Positions 33,908 through 42,532 of a DNA stretch of 64,000 nucleotides are shown here, in pieces. The stretch is from Vibrio cyclitrophicus (GTDB lineage: Bacteria; Pseudomonadota; Gammaproteobacteria; Enterobacterales; Vibrionaceae), in assembly GCA_023206055.1 (NCBI GenBank), contig CP065366.1, forward strand, positions 2,356,001 to 2,420,000, written 5' to 3'. Every line of letters starts with the position of its first letter. The stretch's first letter is position 1. A program made the position numbers and the translations under genes. Below the pieces are notes generated by a model. The model saw only the letters and a list, made by a program, of their open reading frames with translations, was not told the origin of the DNA and did not search any database.

Positions 33908-35680
33908 TTAGTCTTCTTTCTTCGCTAAGTTAACAGCGATTGCTAGCTCTTCCAGTGATGCTGGGTTTGCTAGGCTTGGCGCGTCTGTTAATAGACATGC
34001 TGCAGCTGTTGTTTTCGGGAATGCGATAACGTCACGGATGTTCTCTGTACCACAAAGAAGCATTGCTAAACGGTCAAGACCGAATGCTAGACCTGCGTGC
34101 GGTGGCGTACCGTACTTAAGCGCTTCAAGTAGGAAACCGAACTTCTCTTGCTGTTCTTTAGCTTCGATACCTAGGATACCGAATACAGCCGTTTGCATTT
34201 CTGCGCTGTGGATACGTACAGAACCGCCGCCTACTTCGTAGCCGTTGATTACCATGTCGTATGCATCAGAGTTAGCTGCTGCTGGGTTTGCTTTTAGCTC
34301 TTCCGCGCTCACACCAAGTGGTGATGTGAATGGGTGGTGCATTGCGTGAAGGTTGCCTTCGCCATCTTCTTCGAACATTGGGAAATCAATAACCCAAAGT
34401 GGAGCCCACGCTTTCTTGTCTGTTAGCTCTAAGTCATCACCTAGCTTGATACGAAGTGCGCCCATTGCTTCAGCAACGATGTTCGCTTTATCTGCACCAA
34501 ATAGAATGATGTCGCCAGATTCAGCTTGAGTACGCTCAAGAAGACCGTTAATTACGTCTTCGTTTAGGAACTTAGCAACTGGAGATTGGATACCTTCCAT
34601 GCCAGCAGCACGGTCGTTAACCTTCATCCAAGCTAGACCTTTCGCGCCGTAGATACCTACGTGCTCTGCGTAACCGTCGATTTGCTTACGAGTCAGCTTA
34701 GCGCCACCCGGTACACGGATTACTGCTACGCGACCTTTTTCGTCGTTCGCAGGGCCAGAGAATACTTTGAACTCAACATCTTTCAGTAAGTCAGCAACGT
34801 CTACTAGTTCTAGTGGGTTACGTAGATCTGGCTTATCAGAACCGAAACGACGAATCGCTTCAGAGAATGGCATTACTGGGAATTGACCCAGTTCAACATC
34901 TAGAAGCTCTTTCCACATATCGTGAACGAGCTTTTCAGTGATGTTACGTACTTCTTGAGAAGACAGGAATGATGTTTCGATATCGATCTGAGTAAATTCA
35001 GGCTGACGGTCAGCACGTAAATCTTCATCACGGAAACATTTAACGATTTGGTAGTAACGGTCAAAACCAGACATCATCAGCAGTTGCTTGAACAGCTGAG
35101 GAGATTGAGGAAGTGCGTAGAAGCTACCTTTATGAACACGGCTTGGTACTAGGTAGTCACGAGCGCCTTCAGGTGTCGCTTTAGTTAGTACTGGTGTTTC
35201 GATATCTAGGAATAGGTTCTCGTCTAGGAAACGACGAACGAAGCTAGAAGCACGTGCACGAAGCTTAATACGATCGCTCATTTCTGGACGACGAAGATCG
35301 ATGTAACGGTACTTAAGACGCTGTTCTTCAGAGTTCGTTTGGTTGAAATCCAGTGGAAGCGCTTCTGAACGGTTGATGATCTCAAGGCCAGTTGCGTAAA
35401 GTTCAACTTCACCCGTCGCCATATCTTTATTTACTTGGCTGTCAGGACGAACACGTACTTCACCAGTAAATTTGATACAGAATTCATTACGCAGTTGGTT
35501 AGCGATCGGGAAGATATCTTTCATATCTGGATCGACAACAACCTGAACGACGCCTTCACGATCTCGCATATCGATAAAGATAAGACCGCCTAAATCACGG
35601 CGACGGTTTACCCAGCCGCACAATTCTACAGTTTGTCCCGCCAGGGACTTGTTCAGGTTACCACAGTAATGGGTACGCAT
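33908..35680 (-). CDS. aspS: Aspartyl-tRNA synthetase
   Basis: 590 residues, class II synthetase of the bacterial type with an OB anticodon-binding N-terminus (VELCGWVNRRRDLGGLIFIDMRDREG in part), motif 2 (FRDEDLRADRQPEFTQIDIE), the GAD insertion domain (about 290-420) and motif 3 (GLAFGLDRLAMLLCG). It charges tRNA-Asp. Length equals E. coli AspS (590). Confidence 0.98.
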   Translation of the reverse strand: MRTHYCGNLNKSLAGQTVELCGWVNRRRDLGGLIFIDMRDREGVVQVVVDPDMKDIFPIANQLRNEFCIKFTGEVRVRPDSQVNKDMATGEVELYATGLEIINRSEALPLDFNQTNSEEQRLKYRYIDLRRPEMSDRIKLRARASSFVRRFLDENLFLDIETPVLTKATPEGARDYLVPSRVHKGSFYALPQSPQLFKQLLMMSGFDRYYQIVKCFRDEDLRADRQPEFTQIDIETSFLSSQEVRNITEKLVHDMWKELLDVELGQFPVMPFSEAIRRFGSDKPDLRNPLELVDVADLLKDVEFKVFSGPANDEKGRVAVIRVPGGAKLTRKQIDGYAEHVGIYGAKGLAWMKVNDRAAGMEGIQSPVAKFLNEDVINGLLERTQAESGDIILFGADKANIVAEAMGALRIKLGDDLELTDKKAWAPLWVIDFPMFEEDGEGNLHAMHHPFTSPLGVSAEELKANPAAANSDAYDMVINGYEVGGGSVRIHSAEMQTAVFGILGIEAKEQQEKFGFLLEALKYGTPPHAGLAFGLDRLAMLLCGTENIRDVIAFPKTTAAACLLTDAPSLANPASLEELAIAVNLAKKED

Positions 35681-35974
35681 AATGAATTTCCCAATCTCTT
35701 AATTATTTACTAATTTCCAAGCTGTCAGTGGTCATTCCACACAACAGAGCAAAGGAACATTTATACGCGGAAACTCGCTTAAAATCGACCTTCCACATTC
35801 GAATTTATTGTGTTTTATCTGGCTTTGCTGCTTTTTAGCCCATCAAGTGCGCAAAGATTCATCAAAACCGAAAAAATTGCGCTAATTATATCTCGAAAGT
35901 ACCTTAATCGGCAAAAGTCTCGTACAGTAGTTTTTCGTTTCAACTTAAAAACTTTTTTTGATGACTAATGGCAT
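35681..35974. other. Divergent promoter gap aspS/yecE
   Basis: About 300 bases between two divergent genes. I see AT-rich stretches that can serve as promoters for both, but no RNA gene, terminator, repeat or ORF with a ribosome binding site. The final part is described under the 19-bp repeat. Confidence 0.4.
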
Positions 35975-36012
35975 GATGGATAACGGTGTAATAGATGGAT
36001 GATCGTGTAATA
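35975..36012 (+). repeat. Tandem 19-bp imperfect repeat across the yecE start
   Basis: GATGGATAACGGTGTAATA (35975-35993) is followed directly by GATGGATGATCGTGTAATA (35994-36012), 16 of 19 bases identical. The second copy contains the yecE ATG at 35995. The first copy's ATG at 35976 opens an 8-codon frame that ends with TGA at 36000-36002, overlapping the yecE start region. Confidence 0.7.
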
Positions 36013-36900
36013 ACAACAGAAACTCTACCTCTAAGACTTGGATTAACCATGTGGTCTCACTCTGAGTGGCAAAGTCAGTTCTATGGCAAGGGAACCAAGC
36101 CTGCTGAACGCTTAGAAAAGTACACGCAAGTTTTTCATACCGTCGAGGGCAACACGACCTTTTACGCTACGCCAAGTATGTCTACCGTTCATAATTGGAA
36201 AGCCGCCAGTCACGATGATTTCAGGTTCACCTTCAAGTTACCCAAATTCATCACCCACCAGCAACAACTCAGACACTGCCAAGCAGAGCTCAAAGAGTTC
36301 TTGATGACTATGTCGCCACTCCACGACCGCATTGGTCAATGGACAATTCAACTGCCACACAGTTTTGAACCCAGCATGCTGCCTGCCCTACAAAAGTTTT
36401 GTACGTTATTTCCAAAAGACATGCAGCTTGGCGTTGAAGTTCGACACTTGGGTTTCTTTGATAAGGGTGATGCAGAGAAGCGCTTCAATCAGTGGCTAGT
36501 TGAGGAAGGCATCAATCGCATCATTATGGACAGTCGCCCTGTGTTCTCAGCGCCACCAACCACGGAAGCGGTGATCGATGCGCATCAGAAAAAGCCGCGT
36601 GTTCCCGTTCATGCGATTGCGACGGCCAATAACCCGATGATTCGATTTATTGGCCACCCAGACCAAGAACCTAATATTGAATTTTTTAAGCCTTGGTTTG
36701 CCAAAATTCCAAGCTGGCTTAATGAGGGCAAAGAACCCTATTTAATGATCCACACCCCAGACAATAATCACGCACCTGAACTTGCGATAGCTATTTATAA
36801 GCGGTTACAAAAGCAAGTGTCTGAAAATACGTCATTATTATTACCCGATCTCGCTCAGTTTCCGGCACAGAAAGGCAATCATCAAATCTCGATGTTTTGA
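35995..36900 (+). CDS. yecE: DUF72 family protein YecE
   Basis: 301 residues of the DUF72 family: LRLGLTMWSHSEWQSQFYG, TQVFHTVEGNTTFYATPS in part, FRFTFKLPKFITH, WTIQLPHSFEP, LGVEVRHLGFFD and NEGKEPYLMIHTPDN. These form a TIM-barrel-like fold and are common, but their activity is not known. No good Shine-Dalgarno precedes the ATG; the start lies in a short tandem repeat that may influence translation. In E. coli yecE is also near cmoA, cmoB and aspS, so the order is conserved. Confidence 0.88.
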   Translation: MDDRVITTETLPLRLGLTMWSHSEWQSQFYGKGTKPAERLEKYTQVFHTVEGNTTFYATPSMSTVHNWKAASHDDFRFTFKLPKFITHQQQLRHCQAELKEFLMTMSPLHDRIGQWTIQLPHSFEPSMLPALQKFCTLFPKDMQLGVEVRHLGFFDKGDAEKRFNQWLVEEGINRIIMDSRPVFSAPPTTEAVIDAHQKKPRVPVHAIATANNPMIRFIGHPDQEPNIEFFKPWFAKIPSWLNEGKEPYLMIHTPDNNHAPELAIAIYKRLQKQVSENTSLLLPDLAQFPAQKGNHQISMF

Positions 36901-37039
36901 TAGTAAACAACCACTAACACACGTTCACTTTCATCAATCTCAGTTTTCGTGACACAAGCGATTTTTTTACGTAAAATACGTCCCCTTTTATTTGGTACGA
37001 ATTCTGTGCCGATTACGCTGACTGTCGAGAGAGAATGCA

Positions 37040-37768
37040 ATGAGCAACAAAGACAATATCTTTTCCGCTCCCATTGATAAAATTGGTGATTTCACCTTTG
37101 ATGCAAGGGTTGCTGAAGTATTTCCAGATATGATTCAACGCTCGGTGCCTGGCTATAGCAACATCATCTCCGCTATTGGCATGTTGGCTGAACGCTTCGT
37201 AAAACCGCACTCAAACATCTACGACTTGGGTTGTTCTCTTGGCGCCGCTACATTGTCGATGCGCCGCCACATCCAGCAAGAAGGCTGTACGATTTTTGCT
37301 GTTGATAATTCAGAAGCGATGGTTGAGCGCTGTAAATTGCACGTTAATGCTTACCGCAGCGATACACCTGTCGAAGTGATTGAAGCGGATATTCGTGAAA
37401 TCGAAATTAAAGACGCCTCTGTTGTGGTGCTGAACTTCACGCTGCAATTTCTGTCTCCGGACGACCGATACGCTCTGCTTGAAAAGATCCATGCTGGATT
37501 ACGTCCGGGCGGTATTTTGATTCTGTCAGAAAAGTTTGTGTTTGAAGATGAAAGTTCAAATGAACTGCTTATCGATCTGCACCATGATTTCAAGCGTGCA
37601 AACGGATACAGCGAGCTTGAAGTCAGCCAAAAACGCAGTGCTATCGAAAATGTGATGCGTCCAGATTCAATTCCAGTTCATAAGCAGCGTTTTGAAAAGA
37701 TTGGCTTCTCAAGCAGCGAAGTGTGGTTCCAATGCTTCAACTTCGGTTCGATGTTCGCGATTAAATAG
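37040..37768 (+). CDS. cmoA: Carboxy-S-adenosyl-L-methionine synthase CmoA
   Basis: 242 residues with a class I methyltransferase fold: VPGYSNIISAIGMLAERFV, SAM motif IYDLGCSLGAATLSM, FAVDNSEAMVERC and VVVLNFTLQFLSPDDR. CmoA converts SAM and prephenate into carboxy-SAM, used by CmoB to modify U34 of tRNAs. It is followed by cmoB 113 bases downstream, with a hairpin in the gap. Confidence 0.96.
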   Translation: MSNKDNIFSAPIDKIGDFTFDARVAEVFPDMIQRSVPGYSNIISAIGMLAERFVKPHSNIYDLGCSLGAATLSMRRHIQQEGCTIFAVDNSEAMVERCKLHVNAYRSDTPVEVIEADIREIEIKDASVVVLNFTLQFLSPDDRYALLEKIHAGLRPGGILILSEKFVFEDESSNELLIDLHHDFKRANGYSELEVSQKRSAIENVMRPDSIPVHKQRFEKIGFSSSEVWFQCFNFGSMFAIK

Positions 37769-37783
37769 CGCTGAACCACAATT

Positions 37784-37820
37784 GGCTAAAGTCTGAAGCT
37801 CTCATACTTTAGCCCTTAAT
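37784..37820 (+). terminator. Hairpin between cmoA and cmoB
   Basis: GGCTAAAGT (37784-37792) and ACTTTAGCC (37806-37814) form a perfect 9-bp stem followed by CTTAATTTCC. The U-run is weak, so it may be a leaky terminator or RNA-stabilising loop. Confidence 0.5.
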
Positions 37821-37881
37821 TTCCTGTGTTATGGCGATAAGGCTGTACACATTATGAATTCCACAACGGTTAATATTATTC

Positions 37882-38853
37882 ATGTTTAATTTTGCTAACT
37901 TTTATCAACTCATTGCCCAAGACACTCGCCTACAGCCGTGGCTCAATGTTCTTCCTCAACAGCTGACGGATTGGCAAAATGCAGAGCACGGTGACTTTGA
38001 CCGTTGGTTACGTGCACTGAATAAGATCCCGCAAGGCGTGCCTGATCAAGTTGATTTAAAGAACTCTGTGACTATCGGCAGCAGCACACCATTTCAAACG
38101 GGTGAACTTAAAAAACTAGAGAGCTTATTAAAGACGTTCCACCCTTGGCGTAAAGGTCCTTATACCGTTCATGATATTCATATCGATACAGAATGGCGCA
38201 GCGACTGGAAATGGGATCGTGTACTTCCGCATATCTCACCACTTAAAAACCGCTCTGTACTCGATGTAGGTTGCGGTAATGGCTACCACATGTGGCGTAT
38301 GCTTGGCGAAGGCGCTCGTCTAACCGTGGGTATCGACCCGTCGCACCTTTTCTTGGTTCAGTTTGAAGCGATCCGTAAGTTAATGGGCGATGACCAACGC
38401 GCGCACCTGTTACCTCTAGGTATTGAACAGCTACCAAAACTGGAAGCGTACGACACTGTATTCAGCATGGGTGTGCTTTACCACCGCCGTTCACCACTGG
38501 ACCATTTGATTCAACTAAAAGACCAATTGGTGTCTGGCGGTGAACTGGTTCTTGAAACCTTGGTTATCGAAGGCGACGAAAACGCGGTACTGGTTCCGGT
38601 AGACCGTTACGCGCAAATGAGAAACGTCTACTTCTTCCCTTCAGCTCGCGCACTGAAACGCTGGCTAGAACAAGTTGGTTTTGAAAACGTACGCATCGTT
38701 GACGAAAATGTTACGACGGTTGGCGAACAACGCACAACAGAATGGATGACACATAACTCTCTTCCAGATTACTTAGACCCGAATGATCCAAGTAAAACAG
38801 TTGAAGGTCACCCAGCGCCGAGACGTGCAATTTTGGTAGCAACAAAGCCATAA
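37882..38853 (+). CDS. cmoB: tRNA U34 carboxymethyltransferase CmoB
   Basis: 323 residues: a family-specific N-terminal domain with GEHGDFDRW-like AEHGDFDRWLRAL, then TPFQTGELKKLESLLKTFHPWRKGPY (in part), and a methyltransferase fold with SVLDVGCGNGYHMWRMLGEGA (in part), GIDPSHLFLVQF and FSMGVLYHRRSPL. It uses carboxy-SAM from CmoA to turn ho5U34 into cmo5U34. CmoM, which methylates the product, is encoded at 53.8 kb in this window. Confidence 0.97.
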   Translation: MFNFANFYQLIAQDTRLQPWLNVLPQQLTDWQNAEHGDFDRWLRALNKIPQGVPDQVDLKNSVTIGSSTPFQTGELKKLESLLKTFHPWRKGPYTVHDIHIDTEWRSDWKWDRVLPHISPLKNRSVLDVGCGNGYHMWRMLGEGARLTVGIDPSHLFLVQFEAIRKLMGDDQRAHLLPLGIEQLPKLEAYDTVFSMGVLYHRRSPLDHLIQLKDQLVSGGELVLETLVIEGDENAVLVPVDRYAQMRNVYFFPSARALKRWLEQVGFENVRIVDENVTTVGEQRTTEWMTHNSLPDYLDPNDPSKTVEGHPAPRRAILVATKP

Positions 38854-38937
38854 ATTTACTGCCCACAAAGCAGTGACATATTGATAAGATAAAACACAAG
38901 CCTATCAAGGCAACAAAACAATTGCTTGCATGGTCAA

Positions 38938-39110
38938 AAAGTCACCGTTAATTTCGCGGTGAACTTTGCTTCCTGAGCTCACGAATTGAACAAAAATTGA
39001 CTTATGTTTAATAAGTGAGCTATTCCAAATAGCAATAATTGGCGTAGCGCTCACATTGCGATTCAATATGACCAGACTCTTACAATAGGATGCTTCACGC
39101 ATCCTTTTTT
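38938..39110 (+). ncRNA. Possible small RNA or attenuated leader before the retropepsin gene
   Basis: Between cmoB and the retropepsin gene there is a hairpin with one bulge (AAAGTCACCG at 38938-38947 with CGGTGAACTTT at 38957-38967) and, 120 bases on, a strong Rho-independent terminator. A promoter-like TTGAAC (38986-38991), 17-bp gap, TAATAA (39009-39014) would start RNA near 39021, giving about 90 bases. It could be a small RNA or a leader of the downstream operon with an attenuator. No ORF in it is convincing. Confidence 0.3.
39087..39110 (+). terminator. Rho-independent terminator upstream of the retropepsin gene
   Basis: AGGATGC (39087-39093) and GCATCCT (39099-39105) with a 5-base loop, followed by TTTTTT. 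Only 56 bases before the downstream ATG. Confidence 0.85.
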
Positions 39111-39165
39111 GTGGGCTAAACTTCTAAATAGTCTGAACTATTCTCAAATTTCCAAAGGTTTTTTT

Positions 39166-39906
39166 ATGTTTAAGCGATTATCGCCTATTATGGCGGTTGG
39201 TTTGCTCTCTGGTTGTACCCTTACTAACGGTGCTGCCTACCACCAAGAAACTCTCGATGCTATTGCCCGCTCAGAGACAAACATCGCAAATAAGGTTCAA
39301 AATCTTGAACTGCAAGTTAGTAATCAAAGTGATTACATTGAAAGCTTAGAAGACGAAATCATCACCCTTGCAAATCAGTTAGATGTTCATCTAACAAGCA
39401 TGGAACACAAAGTCATTGAAGAGCTAGAGGAAGAAGAACCTGTCGCTGTTGCCGTTGCTCCTATCGCTACTACATCACAACCGACTATCCTTGGTGGCAT
39501 CGAAAAAGTGACTATCGACTCAATCAAACAAAGCTTTGATGCTCGTGTTGATACTGGCGCAACCACCTCTTCCTTAAATGCTGTCGATATCAAAGAATTC
39601 GAACGTAATGGCAAGAACTGGGTTAAATTTCACCTAGACGACAAAGCCCAAGCTGAAGAAGACCAGAAATGGATTGAAGCGCCTGTTGTACGTTATGTAA
39701 AAATCCGTCAATCAACCAATGATCAAGCAGAACGTCGAGCTGTGATCGAATTATGGGTGAAAGTTGGAAAAATCCATGAAAAAGCGCAATTTACATTGGC
39801 GGATCGCTCTCAAATGAGTCACCCTGTATTACTAGGGCGCGAATTTATCAAAGACATAGCGCTAGTAGATGTAAGTAAAAAGTACGTACAAACGGAAGTT
39901 AAATAA
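39166..39906 (+). CDS. Retropepsin-like lipoprotein (RimB-type zinc-protease family annotation)
   Basis: 246 residues from the ATG at 39166, with AAAGG 9 bases upstream; a longer frame opens at 39109 inside the T-run of a terminator and is rejected. The signal MFKRLSPIMAVGLLSGCTLTN has a lipobox (Cys17). Residues about 30-80 form a coiled coil (ARSETNIANKVQNLELQV). The C-terminal part is a single retropepsin-like domain with the active motif VDTGATTSSL (Asp129), then VRYVKIRQ, RRAVIELWVKVG and HPVLLGREFIKDI; such domains act as dimers. Databases often call the family ATP-dependent zinc protease, but the motif is of the aspartic type. It is followed after 17 bases by the 7TM transglutaminase-like gene. 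Confidence 0.82.
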   Translation: MFKRLSPIMAVGLLSGCTLTNGAAYHQETLDAIARSETNIANKVQNLELQVSNQSDYIESLEDEIITLANQLDVHLTSMEHKVIEELEEEEPVAVAVAPIATTSQPTILGGIEKVTIDSIKQSFDARVDTGATTSSLNAVDIKEFERNGKNWVKFHLDDKAQAEEDQKWIEAPVVRYVKIRQSTNDQAERRAVIELWVKVGKIHEKAQFTLADRSQMSHPVLLGREFIKDIALVDVSKKYVQTEVK

Positions 39907-39923
39907 CAATAGTAGGGTAAGCT

Positions 39924-41429
39924 ATGACGTCAAGAATTCCATTTTATATCTCTATATTCCTGCTGATCGTGGCAGGTATAACACTAAGTATGTTCAGACA
40001 TACGACCTACGGTGTACCTTGGACTCCAGGGGAAACCAGGCAGGTTTGGGACGTTGAAGCTCGCATCGAGTTCAACGCAGTAGGCAAAGAAGCAAAAGTT
40101 TCTTTAGCGGCTCCTCATACTCAGTCTAACTACACACTTATCGGCGAATCAGCTTCATCACCAGGCTACGGCATTTCATACTTAAATACAGATTCAGGTC
40201 GCCGAGCTGAATGGTCAATTCGTCATGCAGATGGTCCGCAAACTATCTACTACAAAACACAATTCCTAGTCGATAACCAAGCGAAAGTTGATGCTATTCC
40301 ACCAGAAGGTGAAGTCTCGCAACCAAGCTTTGACGGTCCTGAAGAAGCTGCAGCTCTTGCTTTGATTGACAGAGCAACCCAGCGCTCAGCAGACAACATT
40401 ACCTTTACTCGTGAGTTAATCAAAACGCTTAACGATCCAGACAGTCAAAACTCAGCGCTGATTCTGAATAACATGAGCAAAGTGGAAGCGACACACAAGC
40501 TACTTTCAGCAGCAAACATTCACAATAAAGTGGTTGGCGTTATCGAGCTAGAAGATGGACGTCGCCGTCAATCTATCCAGCAAATGAACCAAATTTGGGA
40601 TAACGATGAGTGGGTTCTATTCTCTCCAGAATCAAGCGAACAACAAGTTCAACCAAACCTGCTGATTTGGGATGAATCAAACGTTTCTCTACTAGATGTT
40701 GTTGGCGGTCAGAACAGTAAAGTTCACTTCTCTATGATTGCTCAAGAGGTTTCACCAACGGAAGCAACTAATAGTAAAGTCTCTGCTGATCAACTGTTAA
40801 ACCTTTCAATTCACAGCCTACCGCTAGAAGAGCAAGCGATGTTTAAAACCATCATGCTGATTCCAATTGGTGCGCTTATCGTTGTGTTCCTGCGAGTTAT
40901 CATCGGTCTTAAGACTTCTGGTACGTTCATGCCCGTTCTGATTGCCGTGGCATTCGTTCAAACGCAGTTGGTGACAGGTATTGTTGGCTTCCTACTGATT
41001 GTTGGTACTGGTCTTGTAATTCGAAGTTACTTATCCAAACTCAACCTCTTGCTCGTGGCCAGGATATCCGCCGTAATTATTACGGTAATTATGATTATCT
41101 CGATATTTACTGTGGTCGCATTTAAAATCGGACTCACAGAAGGCCTATCTATTACGTTCTTCCCAATGATTATTTTGTCTTGGACTATCGAACGTATGTC
41201 TATCCTTTGGGAAGAAGAAGGCGCGAAAGAAGTTGTACTTCAAGGTGGCGGCTCACTATTTACCGCGGTACTTGTTTACTTAGGTATGACTAACCCGTTC
41301 ATTCAGCACTTAACGTTTAACTTTATTGGTTTACAACTTGTTATTCTAGCGACCATCTTGCTACTAGGTAACTACACAGGATACCGTCTAACCGAGCTTC
41401 GTCGCTTTAAACCGCTAGCGGAGGACTAA
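39924..41429 (+). CDS. Inactive transglutaminase domain fused to a 7TM region
   Basis: 501 residues. An N-terminal membrane anchor (about 6-26) precedes a periplasmic region to about 300, including a transglutaminase-like domain (FTRELIKTLNDPDSQNSALI, then HKLLSAANIHNKVVGVIELEDG in part) where the usual Cys is not seen, hence inactive. A C-terminal set of about seven helices follows (LIPIGALIVVFLRVIIGLKTSGTF in part, GIVGFLLIVGTGLVIRSYLS, ISAVIITVIMIISIFTVVAF). These proteins are regularly paired with a RimK-like ligase and a retropepsin-like protein, as here. Probably a sensor or scaffold that controls peptide modification in the envelope; the exact role is inferred. Confidence 0.8.
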   Translation: MTSRIPFYISIFLLIVAGITLSMFRHTTYGVPWTPGETRQVWDVEARIEFNAVGKEAKVSLAAPHTQSNYTLIGESASSPGYGISYLNTDSGRRAEWSIRHADGPQTIYYKTQFLVDNQAKVDAIPPEGEVSQPSFDGPEEAAALALIDRATQRSADNITFTRELIKTLNDPDSQNSALILNNMSKVEATHKLLSAANIHNKVVGVIELEDGRRRQSIQQMNQIWDNDEWVLFSPESSEQQVQPNLLIWDESNVSLLDVVGGQNSKVHFSMIAQEVSPTEATNSKVSADQLLNLSIHSLPLEEQAMFKTIMLIPIGALIVVFLRVIIGLKTSGTFMPVLIAVAFVQTQLVTGIVGFLLIVGTGLVIRSYLSKLNLLLVARISAVIITVIMIISIFTVVAFKIGLTEGLSITFFPMIILSWTIERMSILWEEEGAKEVVLQGGGSLFTAVLVYLGMTNPFIQHLTFNFIGLQLVILATILLLGNYTGYRLTELRRFKPLAED

Positions 41430-41432
41430 GTT

Positions 41433-42413
41433 ATGTTTGATCAATTTACTTCACCGTTTAAGTTGAAAGACAAAGGCATAATGGGGATGAACAAGCGTAA
41501 CCATAGTTATATTGGTCGCTACAATGATCGTTCCAAGTATCCACTGGTTGATGACAAGCTTAAGACTAAGATCATTGCTGAACAGGCTGGTGCTACTGTA
41601 CCAAAACTGATTGGCGTGATTGGTCATCAAGCTGAAGTAAAAACAATCCACAAGATGGTAAAAGAATGGCCGGGGTTCGTAATCAAGCCAGCTCAAGGCA
41701 GTGGCGGTAAAGGTATCCTTGTTGTAACTTCTCACAAGGACGGCGTTTACACCAAACCATCGGGTTCAACTATCAATGAAGAAGACGTAGAGCGTCACAT
41801 CAGTAACGCTCTAGCAGGTCTTTTCTCACTTGGTGGTAAGAACGATGTTGCAGTAGTTGAAAACCTCATCAAGTTTGATGAGTGTTTCGATGGCTTCAGT
41901 TACGAAGGTGTGCCAGATGTACGAATCATCGTATTCAAGGGCTACCCTGTGATGGCGATGATGCGTTTATCTACTTCGGCTTCAGACGGCAAGGCTAACT
42001 TGCACCAGGGCGCTGTGGGTGTAGGTATTTGTATCGCAACCGGCAAGGCCGTTCGTGCAGTTCAGTTTGACCACCCAGTGACTCACCACCCAGATACGGG
42101 TAAAGAGTTGGCGCTACTTCAAGTGCCGCATTGGGAAAAACTACTGACTCTTGCATCTAGCGCTTGGGAAATGACGGGGCTTGGCTATATGGGTACGGAC
42201 ATGGTTTTAGACCAAGAAGAAGGCCCTATGGTGCTGGAGCTTAATGCTCGTCCTGGATTAGCAATACAGATTGCCAACGGCGCAGGTTTATTACCTCGCT
42301 TGCATCACATTGAAAATCTAGGCATGCCCGCTGAATACCCAAAACCAGCAGAGCGCGTTGCCTACGCTGCTAAGCAATTTGGTGTTCACGGTAGCGAAAT
42401 TGTCCCAAGCTAA
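41433..42413 (+). CDS. RimK-like alpha-L-glutamate ligase (ATP-grasp)
   Basis: 326 residues of the ATP-grasp fold. Seen: the nucleotide-binding loop GFVIKPAQGSGGKGILVV, VVENLIKFDECF, VPDVRIIVFKGYPVMAMMRLST (in part) and the metal-binding end MVLDQEEGPMVLELNARPGLAIQIAN (in part) with Glu and Asn. Such ligases form amide bonds using ATP, often adding glutamate to peptides. No signal peptide, so it works in the cytoplasm. It begins 3 bases after the 7TM gene stop, the last of the three-gene unit, and is ended by a bidirectional terminator. Confidence 0.85.
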   Translation: MFDQFTSPFKLKDKGIMGMNKRNHSYIGRYNDRSKYPLVDDKLKTKIIAEQAGATVPKLIGVIGHQAEVKTIHKMVKEWPGFVIKPAQGSGGKGILVVTSHKDGVYTKPSGSTINEEDVERHISNALAGLFSLGGKNDVAVVENLIKFDECFDGFSYEGVPDVRIIVFKGYPVMAMMRLSTSASDGKANLHQGAVGVGICIATGKAVRAVQFDHPVTHHPDTGKELALLQVPHWEKLLTLASSAWEMTGLGYMGTDMVLDQEEGPMVLELNARPGLAIQIANGAGLLPRLHHIENLGMPAEYPKPAERVAYAAKQFGVHGSEIVPS

Positions 42414-42465
42414 TCTAAATAAAAAGCGAAACGACTGAGTAAGTTCATACTGAATATAGCTCGAT

Positions 42466-42502
42466 AAAAAACCGCATAGCTCTAAGAGTTACGCGGTTTT
42501 TT
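42466..42502. terminator. Bidirectional terminator between the ATP-grasp gene and formate dehydrogenase
   Basis: AACCGCATAGCTCT (42470-42483) pairs with AGAGTTACGCGGTT (42486-42499) through a long stem with one mismatch and one G-U. Poly-A precedes it and TTTTTT follows, so it works both ways for the convergent genes. Confidence 0.85.
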
Positions 42503-42532
42503 AATGCCTGCAATTTAACTTAGCGGATTAGG

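Noticed and set aside
39109..39165. Upstream start for the retropepsin gene
   Set aside because: The codon lies in the T-run of a terminator; the ATG at 39166 gives a proper lipoprotein signal.
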